From the NCBI GenBank assembly GCA_030682755.1, contig JAUXNR010000604.1, positions 1 through 8,714 on the forward strand: 8,714 nt of DNA. Reading direction: 5' to 3'. The notes under the pieces are model-generated. The model worked only from the letters and a program-made list of their open reading frames with translations, was not told the DNA's origin and made no database searches. The first letter of the stretch is position 1. The number at the start of each line of letters is the position of its first letter. The translations under genes were made by a program, and so were the position numbers. The stretch is from Flavobacterium sp. GTDB taxonomy: Bacteria > Bacteroidota > Bacteroidia > Flavobacteriales > Flavobacteriaceae. Below are positions 1-6,708 of this stretch, in pieces.

Positions 1-500
1 TGCAAGCTTGAGCTGAATAACACAACATCAAAAGATTCTTTTTCTAAGTCTAACTTTCTAAAATCTGCTGTATAATATTTTACATTTAAACTTAAATTTT
101 TTGCTTTTTCGCTGGCCAAAATAATTCTTTTCTCGGCTAGATCAACACCAATTATTTCTGAAAAACAATTGTGCTTTGCAAAGTTTCGCTCATGAATTCC
201 ATCTCCACAGCCAATAGACAATAAACGTAGGCTGGAAGCTTCTTTAAAATATTTTTCAACCACATAATCTTCATAAATAGTTTCCGGATTACCTGAAATC
301 TTGTTATTCCAATCTTGTTGAATCTCAGGAATAATCCAAAAATCAGAGGTTGATTCATGGGTATCCCATTTATTGGCTATTCTCTTGTTTGAAGAACCAA
401 CTAAAGAAAAAAGCTTGTTTAAACCTTTTTGTTTGATTTTATGATAAGTATCCAAAAAATCACCTTTTGAAATAAATGTAGTTTCTGATTTTAAAAACAT
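1..500 (-). CDS. Class I SAM-dependent methyltransferase, C-terminally truncated by window edge
   Basis: The 166 visible residues contain a Rossmann-type SAM-binding fold. Motif I is LLSIGCGDGIHE (about residues 93-104), the acidic residue ending beta-2 is D120 in IIGVDLAEKR, a beta-3-like YYTADFRKLDL follows at 142-152, and FDVVLFSSSL (157-166) resembles the beta-4 strand. The N-terminal ~90 residues (WDTHESTSDFWIIPEI, then a helical stretch) are a cap typical of methyltransferases in polysaccharide loci. The ATG at 500 shares its A with the TAA stop of the upstream cupin gene (TAATG), which fixes the start and suggests translational coupling. Family knowledge: such enzymes methylate sugars or other small molecules. 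From context the substrate is probably a sugar or glycan, but nothing visible identifies it. The C-terminal part, which would carry substrate specificity, lies outside the window. Confidence 0.85.
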   Translation of the reverse strand, partial: MFLKSETTFISKGDFLDTYHKIKQKGLNKLFSLVGSSNKRIANKWDTHESTSDFWIIPEIQQDWNNKISGNPETIYEDYVVEKYFKEASSLRLLSIGCGDGIHERNFAKHNCFSEIIGVDLAEKRIILASEKAKNLSLNVKYYTADFRKLDLEKESFDVVLFSSSL

Positions 501-904
501 TATCTCTTACTTTTTTTAAAAATATCAAAATCCCGAATATACTCACCTTCATCAAAAACATCTTCAGCAATAACCAAACATACAGCTCCTGAAGAAAAAT
601 TTTGTAATTCTCGCCACAAACCAGGAACTATTTGTAATCCTATATTTGGTTTATTCAAAAGAACTCGCTTTTCTTGAGTACCATCATGAATAACCACCTC
701 AAAACTACCACTTAAAGCAATTAAAATTTGATTTTGATGAATGTGAGAATGTCCGCCTCGTTGTGAAGTACTCGGAACATCAAACAAATAATAAACCCTT
801 TTGAAGTTAAATGGCAAGACATCATTTTGAATAAAAGCTAAATTCCCTCTTGAGTCTTCCACCACCGGAAGCTTAATAAATTGTATATCGTTTATTGTTG
901 TCAT
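500..904 (-). CDS. FdtA/QdtA/WxcM-like cupin, putative dTDP-sugar 3,4-ketoisomerase
   Basis: This is a 134-residue single-domain cupin, the usual length for the FdtA/QdtA family of dTDP-4-keto-6-deoxyglucose 3,4-ketoisomerases. Family hallmarks are the N-terminal DSRGNLAFIQ (17-26), FKRVYYLFDVP (34-44), the histidine motif RGGHSHIHQNQ (49-59), LSGSFEVVIHDG (64-75) and the C-terminal YIRDFDIF. H52 and H54 align with the H-x-H pair important for catalysis in characterised members. The usual RG-x-HAHK is altered here: Ser replaces Ala and Ile-His replaces the Lys position, so activity or substrate may differ. These enzymes supply precursors for 3-amino-3,6-dideoxyhexoses such as Fuc3NAc or Qui3NAc, yet the partner aminotransferase and acyltransferase are not in the window. 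One base separates it from the upstream glycosyltransferase stop (TAGCATG), and its stop overlaps the methyltransferase start. A non-catalytic sugar-binding cupin is the main alternative. Confidence 0.82.
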   Translation of the reverse strand: MTTINDIQFIKLPVVEDSRGNLAFIQNDVLPFNFKRVYYLFDVPSTSQRGGHSHIHQNQILIALSGSFEVVIHDGTQEKRVLLNKPNIGLQIVPGLWRELQNFSSGAVCLVIAEDVFDEGEYIRDFDIFKKSKR

Positions 905-905
905 G

Positions 906-1721
906 CTACTTTTTTAAAAAATCGGCTCTACCGGATTTGAAATTCTGAAAGGCTAATTTAAATTCTTTTGTTGAAAGTTTTCGCTGTTTCCAATCAAAAA
1001 ACACTTTCAACAGCAACCAAAAACGATAAAAATTTGGAAATACAGCAGTTAAAACGGCTCCTTGAATATAATATTTTTGTTCAATAGAAATTTTATATGT
1101 TGTAGTTGGTTGTGAATGCAAGCTTAAAACTTCAAGTTCAAAACAAAGTTTTAAATCGGCATTTTTGATTGAAGCTAAGAATACCTGTTCCTCACCTGCC
1201 CCAAATTTGCTTCCCAATCCAAATCGTTCGTCAAATGATAAATTGCTTTTTTTAATTTGAGTCCGGTTTATAACTATTTCAATTGATTTTGTATTCATAA
1301 TATCAAACCAATTCAAGTTAACTTTTCGATACTTCGGATATTTTTGAGATAAAACATTTTCTGACTTTTCCGAACAAAATTTCACCATCGCCGGATTAAC
1401 AAAATGATTGAAAGCAGTTATGATTTTATATTCAAAATCAGATTTAAAAATGACATCATCATCGGTAATGACTAAAAGCTCTTTCGTTGCATTAGCTAAA
1501 GCCAAATTTCTGCTTTTAGAAAGTCCAATTTCTTGACTATTAATCACTTTAACATTTTCATGTTGAGAAACTAGCGGACTTCCTTTTGTTTGATTCACAA
1601 TAACTAAAGAAAAATCCCAATACTTTGCAAAAGGAAACATCGGGATTAAAAAATCAAAATTGTCCCGATTCATCGTGGCAATTAAAATTTCAATATCCGA
1701 TTTTGTATAATTTGATTCCAA
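906..1721 (-). CDS. GT-A glycosyltransferase, family 2-like (TTG start)
   Basis: The 271-residue protein has a GT-A nucleotide-sugar transferase pattern. An opening beta strand IEILIATMNR (10-19) is followed by IGLSKSRNLALANA (65-78), then the metal- and nucleotide-binding ITDDDVIF (85-92, DDD at 87-89), and a downstream DERFGLGSKFGAGEEQVFL segment (164-182) in the position of the acceptor/catalytic-base region. The C-terminal 60 residues are aromatic and basic and may lie against the membrane. The start is TTG at 1721: an in-frame TAA sits two codons upstream, and the first internal ATG (residue 17) would destroy the first strand, so TTG is the only sensible start. Donor and acceptor cannot be told. 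It is the first gene of a tight three-gene minus-strand unit with the cupin and methyltransferase, and its role is probably adding a sugar to a surface polysaccharide or glycoprotein glycan. Confidence 0.85.
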   Translation of the reverse strand: MESNYTKSDIEILIATMNRDNFDFLIPMFPFAKYWDFSLVIVNQTKGSPLVSQHENVKVINSQEIGLSKSRNLALANATKELLVITDDDVIFKSDFEYKIITAFNHFVNPAMVKFCSEKSENVLSQKYPKYRKVNLNWFDIMNTKSIEIVINRTQIKKSNLSFDERFGLGSKFGAGEEQVFLASIKNADLKLCFELEVLSLHSQPTTTYKISIEQKYYIQGAVLTAVFPNFYRFWLLLKVFFDWKQRKLSTKEFKLAFQNFKSGRADFLKK

Positions 1722-1728
1722 ATGTTTT

Positions 1729-1746
1729 TATATTTGAACAAATATA
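1729..1746. promoter_or_regulatory. Palindromic divergent promoter with a -7 box on each strand
   Basis: TATATTTG-AA-CAAATATA is an inverted repeat with 8-bp arms and a 2-bp spacer in the 38-bp gap between the divergent glycosyltransferase genes. Each arm matches the Bacteroidota -7 consensus TAnnTTTG on its own strand. The plus-strand box (1729-1736) has an upstream TTTG at 1702-1705, 23 bp away, at the loose end of the accepted spacing, and would place the transcript start about 15-20 nt before the ATG at 1760. The minus-strand box (1739-1746) has no good -33 partner and would give a leader of only about 10 nt before the TTG at 1721. The symmetry could equally mark an operator. The promoter role is inference. 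Confidence 0.5.
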
Positions 1747-1759
1747 GTAATTCCATCTT

Positions 1760-2902
1760 ATGAAAATCCTTCTTTTGGGTGAATACAGCCGACTTCACAA
1801 TTCGTTGAAAGAAGGACTTATGTCTTTAGGTCATGAGATTACTTTGGCAGCAACGGGTGATTCATTTAAAAATTTTCCAGTTGATATTTCTTTTGAACCT
1901 AAACTAACAACTAAGAATTGGTTTTTTATCTTCGTAAAAAAGGTAGTTTTCAAATTAACCAACCTCAACTTGGAAGAAACCGAGAAAGGTATTCGTTTTT
2001 ATTTTCTTTTGCCAAAATTCAAAAATTATGATGTGGTGCAATTGATTAACTCCAACGCAATTGAGACGCATCCTAATTGGAGTAAATTTCTTCTTCTCAA
2101 GGTTTTTTCACAAAATAAAAACTGGATTTTATTGGTGTGCGGCGATGAAACACCTGTAATTGACTATTATTTAGAACAAAAATTAAAATATTCTATACTA
2201 ACCCCTCTTTTTGAAAAGCAAACAGATGCAAAGTATTTTGATTATTCTTTAAAATACACCCAACCAAAATACCGCAAACTATATGATTTTTTAAGCCAAA
2301 ATGTTTCTCAAATCATCAGCTCCGATTTTGATTATAAGATTCCATTGGATGGCTTAAACATAAAAAACACGTTTATTCAAAATCCAATAAACACCGATAT
2401 AATCAATTATATTGAACCAAAAATCAATGAAAAAGTAATTATTTTTCTAGGTGTAAATAAAAAAAATTCCATCAAAAAGGGGATTCCGTTTTTTGAAAAA
2501 GCCTTAGAAATTATTCAACAGAAATACACTTCAAAAGTTGAAATTAAAATCACCGAAAACATTCCTTATCAAGAATACATTCAATTATACAATCAAGCTC
2601 ATATTGTTTTAGATATGGTTTACGCCTACGATCAAGGTTACAACGCCTTAGAAGCCATGGCAAAAGGCAAAGTTGTTTTTACGGGTGCCGAAAAAGAATT
2701 TATGGAACATTATCAATTAACCGAAAGGGTTTGTATAAACGCTCTTCCTGATGTGGACTATTTGGTTCAGGAATTATCTTTTTTAATTGAAAATCCCGAA
2801 GAAATTAGCAACATTAGCAAAAGGGCCAGAGCTTTTATTGAAAAGGAACATCATTATATTACCATTGCACAAAAATATGTTGACGTTTGGACTAAAAAGT
2901 AA
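1760..2902 (+). CDS. GT-B glycosyltransferase, GT4-like
   Basis: This is a 380-residue protein with GT-B (GT1/GT4) architecture. The N-terminal Rossmann half starts MKILLLGEYSRLHNSLKEGL with a following LGHEITLAATGD (23-34), as in transferases that bind the acceptor there. The C-terminal half begins with KVIIFLGVNKK (225-235) and contains the weakly conserved donor-binding region HIVLDMVYAYDQGYNALEAMAKGKVVFTG (within 281-309). In that region E298 of YNALEAMAKGK corresponds to the second glutamate of the family's E-x7-E motif, while the first is replaced by D291/Q292. A C-terminal helix RARAFIEKEHHY returns to the N domain, as usual. There is no signal peptide; it acts in the cytoplasm, probably at the membrane. 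It is transcribed divergently from the glycosyltransferase-cupin-methyltransferase genes and probably belongs to the same glycan locus. The donor sugar is unknown. Confidence 0.8.
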   Translation: MKILLLGEYSRLHNSLKEGLMSLGHEITLAATGDSFKNFPVDISFEPKLTTKNWFFIFVKKVVFKLTNLNLEETEKGIRFYFLLPKFKNYDVVQLINSNAIETHPNWSKFLLLKVFSQNKNWILLVCGDETPVIDYYLEQKLKYSILTPLFEKQTDAKYFDYSLKYTQPKYRKLYDFLSQNVSQIISSDFDYKIPLDGLNIKNTFIQNPINTDIINYIEPKINEKVIIFLGVNKKNSIKKGIPFFEKALEIIQQKYTSKVEIKITENIPYQEYIQLYNQAHIVLDMVYAYDQGYNALEAMAKGKVVFTGAEKEFMEHYQLTERVCINALPDVDYLVQELSFLIENPEEISNISKRARAFIEKEHHYITIAQKYVDVWTKK

Positions 2903-3836
2903 GTTTTAAAATTTCTCTTTTTGCCAATTCAAAATCAGCTATAATTTCAGCTATAATTTCTTTTACAGGTTTAATTTCATGAATCAAACCCGCAATTTGA
3001 CCGATTTCTAATTCACCTTCAATTAAATCACCTTCAAACATGCCTCGTTTTGCTCTTGCTCGTCCTAATAATTCTTTTAATTCATCTGTAGTTGGACATG
3101 TAGCATACAATTCCTGTACATCATTATAAAACTTATTTTTTACCAATCGAACGGGAGCTAGTTCCTTTAAAGTTACTTGCGTATCCCCTTCTTTCACATC
3201 CAATATTGTTTGCTTAAAATTATCATGAGCAGAACTTTCAACAGAAGCTGCAAAACGACTACCCATTTGAACACCATCTGCTCCTAAAATCATGGCGGCT
3301 AACATGCCTTTTCCGTTGGCAATTCCTCCTGCTGCTATCAATGGAATAGTGATATTCTCCCGAACCATCGGAATTAAAGTAAACGTTGTGGTTTCTTCTC
3401 TACCGTTATGACCTCCGGCTTCAAAACCTTCTGCAACCACAGCATCAACTCCGGCTTCTTGTGCTTTTAAGGCAAACTTTGAACTGCTGACAACATGAAC
3501 TACAGTTATTCCTTTTTCTTTTAAAAATGCTGTCCATGTCTTTGGATTTCCGGCAGATGTAAAAACAATCTTCACATCTTCCTCCACAATGATTTGCATG
3601 ATTTTTTCCAGATTGGGATATAACATGGGAACGTTTACTCCAAAAGGTTTATCCGTTGCTTTTTTACACTTTTGAATGTGTTCTCTTAAAACTTCAGGAT
3701 ACATGGATCCGGCTCCAATAAGACCTAAACCTCCTGCATTACTAACTGCACTGGCCAATTTATAACCGCTGTTCCAAATCATGCCTCCTTGAATAATGGG
3801 ATATTGTATGTTGAAGAGTTGGGTAATTTTATTCAT
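2892..3836 (-). CDS. FMN-dependent FabK / nitronate monooxygenase family protein
   Basis: This 314-residue TIM-barrel flavoprotein shows the FabK/2-nitropropane dioxygenase signatures: YPIIQGGMIWNSGYKLASAVSNAGGLGLIG (12-41), DKPFGVNVPML (62-72), FTSAGNP (92-98), AEGFEAGGHNG (135-145), the phosphate-binding IPLIAAGGIANGKG (164-177) and ADGVQMGSRF (186-195). H143 lies where FabK enoyl-ACP reductase II and nitronate monooxygenases carry a key active-site histidine. Length and the C-terminal AGQIAGLIHEI-like stretch (282 onward) resemble streptococcal FabK (recalled comparison, not an alignment). FabK reduces trans-2-enoyl-ACP with NAD(P)H in fatty acid elongation, whereas nitronate monooxygenases oxidise alkyl nitronates; sequence alone does not separate these reliably. 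The start lies 3 nt after the protease stop, so cotranscription is likely. The 3' end overlaps the convergent glycosyltransferase by 11 bp. A 12-bp tandem repeat near the C terminus encodes EIIAEIIA. Confidence 0.87.
   Translation of the reverse strand: MNKITQLFNIQYPIIQGGMIWNSGYKLASAVSNAGGLGLIGAGSMYPEVLREHIQKCKKATDKPFGVNVPMLYPNLEKIMQIIVEEDVKIVFTSAGNPKTWTAFLKEKGITVVHVVSSSKFALKAQEAGVDAVVAEGFEAGGHNGREETTTFTLIPMVRENITIPLIAAGGIANGKGMLAAMILGADGVQMGSRFAASVESSAHDNFKQTILDVKEGDTQVTLKELAPVRLVKNKFYNDVQELYATCPTTDELKELLGRARAKRGMFEGDLIEGELEIGQIAGLIHEIKPVKEIIAEIIADFELAKREILKLTF
2935..2960. repeat. 12-bp tandem duplication inside the FabK-like gene
   Basis: CAGCTATAATTT occurs twice in direct succession (2936-2947 and 2948-2959), with one matching base on each side. 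Read on the minus strand it encodes EIIAEIIA near residues 293-300. The unit is a multiple of three, so the frame is kept. Confidence 0.8.
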
Positions 3837-3839
3837 GAA

Positions 3840-5453
3840 TTATTTTTTAATGAGTTTGCCCTTTTTATGTATCGATGCGGTTTGAAACGAATAAAAATAC
3901 AATCCTGATTGTAACTGTGTTAAAGAAATGGTTTGGTTGGCCTGTATAAACTGTTGTTGAACTACTTGTCCTGTTGCATTATAAAGTATAAAATCACCGC
4001 TATCAAAATCATTTGAAAACGCAATTGTTATTTCATTTTCAAAAGGATTCGGATAAACTTTAAACACATTCGAGGAAATGGCTTCTGTTGAAAGCAACAA
4101 ACCGTTTTGATAGGCCGTATAAAAATTAGGAATCCCATAGCCCAATTGCGACGTTGGTGCAGTAAAAATTGATGCTGATTCTTGAATCAATTGTAAGATT
4201 TCTAAATTAGTTGCATTGGGTAAACTTTGCCACAAACAAGCCACTAAACCCGCTGTAATCGGACTTGAAAAAGAAGTGCCATTAGCAGTTCCGATAGCTC
4301 CTGTTGAAGTTGCCACAACTGCTCCAACACCTTGAGCCACAACATCAGGTTTTATCCTACCGTCAGCAGAAGGACCAATGGAACTAAATGAAGCATAATT
4401 ACCTTCAGAATTAACAGCTCCAACCGTCAAGGTATTTATTGCATCTGCAGGTGTTGTGATATATTGCCAAGATGAATTTCCAGAATTTCCGGCAGAAGTC
4501 ACACAAATCATCCCACGAGAAGCGGCAATGGCAGCACCTAGTGATATAAAAGTGGTTGTTCCATTCATATCAACATAAGAATAATTATACGCAGGATTGT
4601 CAAATGTAGAATAACCCAACGAAGTATTGATAATATCAACTCCAAGACTATCGGCTAATTCTGCAGCTTCCACCCAAAGCGATTCTTCTAATGGGTTTTC
4701 ATAGGTATTGGATTCTGTTACAAACAAATAATACTGAGCATCTGGAGCACTCCCAATCAATTGATTTTCTTGAAATCCACCCATAGTTGAAAGCACTAAA
4801 GTACCATGTGAACCACCCGAATAAATGGCATCATTTCGCAACACAAAATTATAACCTCCCAAAAGTAAATTGTTTGTAAACAAACGTTGAAAAGGCAATC
4901 CGGTATCCACTCCTAAAAACCCATTATCCATTACTGCAATGATTTTTCCGGCTCCCGTAAAATCATTTTGATGCAATAAATAGCCGTTCATCATAGTAAC
5001 TTGATTGGCTGAATTACCATATTGAAAAGTAACTTCTGTATCCAAATTTTTTGCAACTGATGCCATTTGTTGAAATCTTCCTGAGGAATTTGTATTCAAT
5101 GCTGCATTAGCAAATTTGATTTGTGTTACAAAAGAAATAGTATCCAGATATTGAATGGCTTGTTGACTACCACGAACATGAATTGCATTTAACCACTTTG
5201 ATTTAGCCAAAACCGAAATACCAATATTATTTGCAACTTGAGTAACATAAGGTTCATGAATTGGAACATCTAGGTTGTCTAAAGGTATCGATTGAGCCAC
5301 TCTCCTATCTAAAGCTCTTTGAGAAAGCATTTCTAGAGGATTTGACAAATAATAAGCAGCTTCAGGTTTGCTTGCAAAATAAACCCAAGCATCTTCTTGT
5401 GAAAAACCCAATGAAGTTAAAATCAGAAAGAAAAACACCAATTGATTTCTCAT
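3840..5453 (-). CDS. Secreted S8 (subtilisin-like) serine protease with T9SS type A sorting domain
   Basis: The protein has 537 residues. A signal peptide (MRNQLVFFFLILTSLGFSQ, likely cut after about residue 18) is followed by a ~120-residue propeptide-like region, then a subtilase domain from about 165 to 450. The triad is D176 in IIAVMDNGF, H216 in GGSHGTLV and S394 in NGTSFSSPITAG. The oxyanion Asn is N323 in TSAGNSG. The C-terminal ~75 residues are a T9SS type A sorting domain starting KVYPNPFENEI (465-475), with YNATGQVV and LQSGLYFYSF, ending in KKGKLIKK. It is therefore exported by Sec, then carried across the outer membrane by T9SS, with the sorting domain removed and the protease anchored or released. 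Substrate is unknown, probably extracellular protein. It lies 24 nt after mnmA and 3 nt before the FabK-like gene. All catalytic residues are present, so it should be active. Confidence 0.95.
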   Translation of the reverse strand: MRNQLVFFFLILTSLGFSQEDAWVYFASKPEAAYYLSNPLEMLSQRALDRRVAQSIPLDNLDVPIHEPYVTQVANNIGISVLAKSKWLNAIHVRGSQQAIQYLDTISFVTQIKFANAALNTNSSGRFQQMASVAKNLDTEVTFQYGNSANQVTMMNGYLLHQNDFTGAGKIIAVMDNGFLGVDTGLPFQRLFTNNLLLGGYNFVLRNDAIYSGGSHGTLVLSTMGGFQENQLIGSAPDAQYYLFVTESNTYENPLEESLWVEAAELADSLGVDIINTSLGYSTFDNPAYNYSYVDMNGTTTFISLGAAIAASRGMICVTSAGNSGNSSWQYITTPADAINTLTVGAVNSEGNYASFSSIGPSADGRIKPDVVAQGVGAVVATSTGAIGTANGTSFSSPITAGLVACLWQSLPNATNLEILQLIQESASIFTAPTSQLGYGIPNFYTAYQNGLLLSTEAISSNVFKVYPNPFENEITIAFSNDFDSGDFILYNATGQVVQQQFIQANQTISLTQLQSGLYFYSFQTASIHKKGKLIKK

Positions 5454-5454
5454 A

Positions 5455-5472
5455 CTTTCAATTTTTTGAAAG
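5455..5472 (-). promoter_or_regulatory. Inverted repeat filling the mnmA-protease gap
   Basis: On the minus strand CTTTCAA-AAAA-TTGAAAG forms a 7-bp stem with a 4-nt loop, extendable by a G-U pair. It ends one base before the protease ATG and takes up 18 of the 24 bases between the mnmA stop and the protease start. No T-run follows, so it is not a classical terminator. It could lower translation initiation of the protease or mark an RNA processing point. The stem is AT-rich and only modestly stable, so a chance occurrence is possible. Confidence 0.4.
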
Positions 5473-5477
5473 CTAAG

Positions 5478-6665
5478 TTACGAAATTACTCCGGAACCTA
5501 CCAATTCTTCCCCCAAATGCCAAGAGACAAATTGACCTTGTGTTATGGCAGATTGAGGCTCGTCAAAAACCACATAAAGTCCGCCTTCGGTTTGATGTAA
5601 TGTTGCTTTTTGAAGTGGTTGACGGTATCGAATACGAGCCATCACATCCATATTTTCTCCATTTTTCAAACGTAAATCTTCTCTAATCCAATGAATTTCA
5701 TCAGGAAGTACTTTCAGTGCTTTTCTAAACAAACCGGGATGTGAAGCTCCTTGACCGGTATAAATTATATTGTTTTCAACATCTGTTGCAATGATAAACA
5801 ATCCTTCTTTGGTGCCGCCAACATTCAAACCTTTTCGTTGACCGATGGTAAAATAATGGGCTCCTTGATGTTTTCCAACTATTTTACCCATAGAAGCTGA
5901 ATAAAATAAAGGCTCTGCTTCAAACTCCAATTGATCAACTTCTGAATTAAATTTGGGTTGCGGTAAACTATAAATAGGATCCTCTGCCGAAATCTCAATG
6001 ATGATTCCTTCTTTGGGTTGCAATTGTTGTTGTAAAAATTCCGGTAAACGCACTTTTCCGATAAAACAAAGTCCTTGTGAATCTTTCTTTTCTGCGGTTA
6101 CCAAATCCATTTGTGCCGCAATTTCACGAACTTGCGGTTTGGTTAATTCACCAATTGGAAATAATGATTTTGATAATTGTTCTTGTGAAAGCTGACATAA
6201 AAAATACGATTGATCTTTATTTACATCAACTCCGGCGAGTAATTGGTAGATTTCTTTTCCGTCTTTTTCTAGGGTTCCTTTGCGGCAATAATGACCTGTT
6301 GCAACATAATCAGCTCCTAAACTCAATGCAATTTTCATAAAAACATCAAATTTGATTTCTCGATTACACAAAACATCAGGATTTGGTGTGCGACCGTTTT
6401 TATATTCATTGAACATATAATCAACGATACGTTCTTTATATTGTTCGCTCAAATCAACGGTTTGGAAAGGAATCCCTAATTTTTCGGCTACCAAAAGGGC
6501 ATCATTAGAATCTTCTAACCACGGACATTCATCAGAAATAGTTACAGAATCATCGTGCCAGTTTTTCATAAACAACCCGATAACCTCATAACCTTGTTCT
6601 TTAAGCAAATAAGCCGCAACGCTTGAATCAACACCTCCTGAAAGTCCTACAACTACTCTTTTCAT
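5478..6665 (-). CDS. mnmA: tRNA-specific 2-thiouridylase MnmA (TrmU)
   Basis: This 395-residue protein thiolates U34 of tRNA Lys, Glu and Gln, using ATP to adenylate C2 of uridine and a relayed persulfide sulfur. The ATP-binding PP-loop is GLSGGVDSS (7-15). The two catalytic cysteines are C100 in [12 protein letters not shown] and C200 in [15 protein letters not shown] (124-128), KDQSYFL (150-156) and [15 protein letters not shown] (270-284) are also conserved. The C-terminal beta-barrel (about 310-395) ends with [11 protein letters not shown]. Relative to E. coli MnmA, residues about 222-260 carry an insertion before the [13 protein letters not shown] segment, which I recall as common in flavobacterial MnmA. 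The ATG at 6665 gives the canonical [11 protein letters not shown] start. It is a housekeeping gene sitting 43 nt after the MORN protein gene and 24 nt before the protease gene. Confidence 0.97.
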   Translation of the reverse strand: MKRVVVGLSGGVDSSVAAYLLKEQGYEVIGLFMKNWHDDSVTISDECPWLEDSNDALLVAEKLGIPFQTVDLSEQYKERIVDYMFNEYKNGRTPNPDVLCNREIKFDVFMKIALSLGADYVATGHYCRKGTLEKDGKEIYQLLAGVDVNKDQSYFLCQLSQEQLSKSLFPIGELTKPQVREIAAQMDLVTAEKKDSQGLCFIGKVRLPEFLQQQLQPKEGIIIEISAEDPIYSLPQPKFNSEVDQLEFEAEPLFYSASMGKIVGKHQGAHYFTIGQRKGLNVGGTKEGLFIIATDVENNIIYTGQGASHPGLFRKALKVLPDEIHWIREDLRLKNGENMDVMARIRYRQPLQKATLHQTEGGLYVVFDEPQSAITQGQFVSWHLGEELVGSGVIS

Positions 6666-6687
6666 TACCTTAATTCCAATTTGACTG

Positions 6688-6695
6688 CAAAAATA
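6688..6695 (-). promoter_or_regulatory. Possible -7 promoter element upstream of mnmA
   Basis: On the minus strand TATTTTTG matches TAnnTTTG and lies about 22 nt before the mnmA start, in the 43-bp gap after the MORN gene. No TTG is found 17-23 bp further upstream, so only half of the Bacteroidota promoter is present. mnmA might have its own weak promoter in addition to readthrough. Confidence 0.3.
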
Positions 6696-6708
6696 CTACA
6701 TATATTGA

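Noticed and set aside
152..358. Minus-strand 68-codon open frame
   Set aside because: It is an out-of-frame shadow of the methyltransferase, whose frame carries the SAM-binding motifs.
5455..5472. Rho-independent terminator after mnmA
   Set aside because: The stem is AT-rich and followed directly by the protease ATG instead of a T-run.
5261..5476. Plus-strand 71-codon open frame over the protease N terminus
   Set aside because: It is antisense to the signal peptide and propeptide of a well-supported protease, has no domain signature and no promoter.
5998..6340. Two overlapping plus-strand open frames inside mnmA
   Set aside because: Both are antisense to highly conserved MnmA motifs and show no protein-like pattern of their own.
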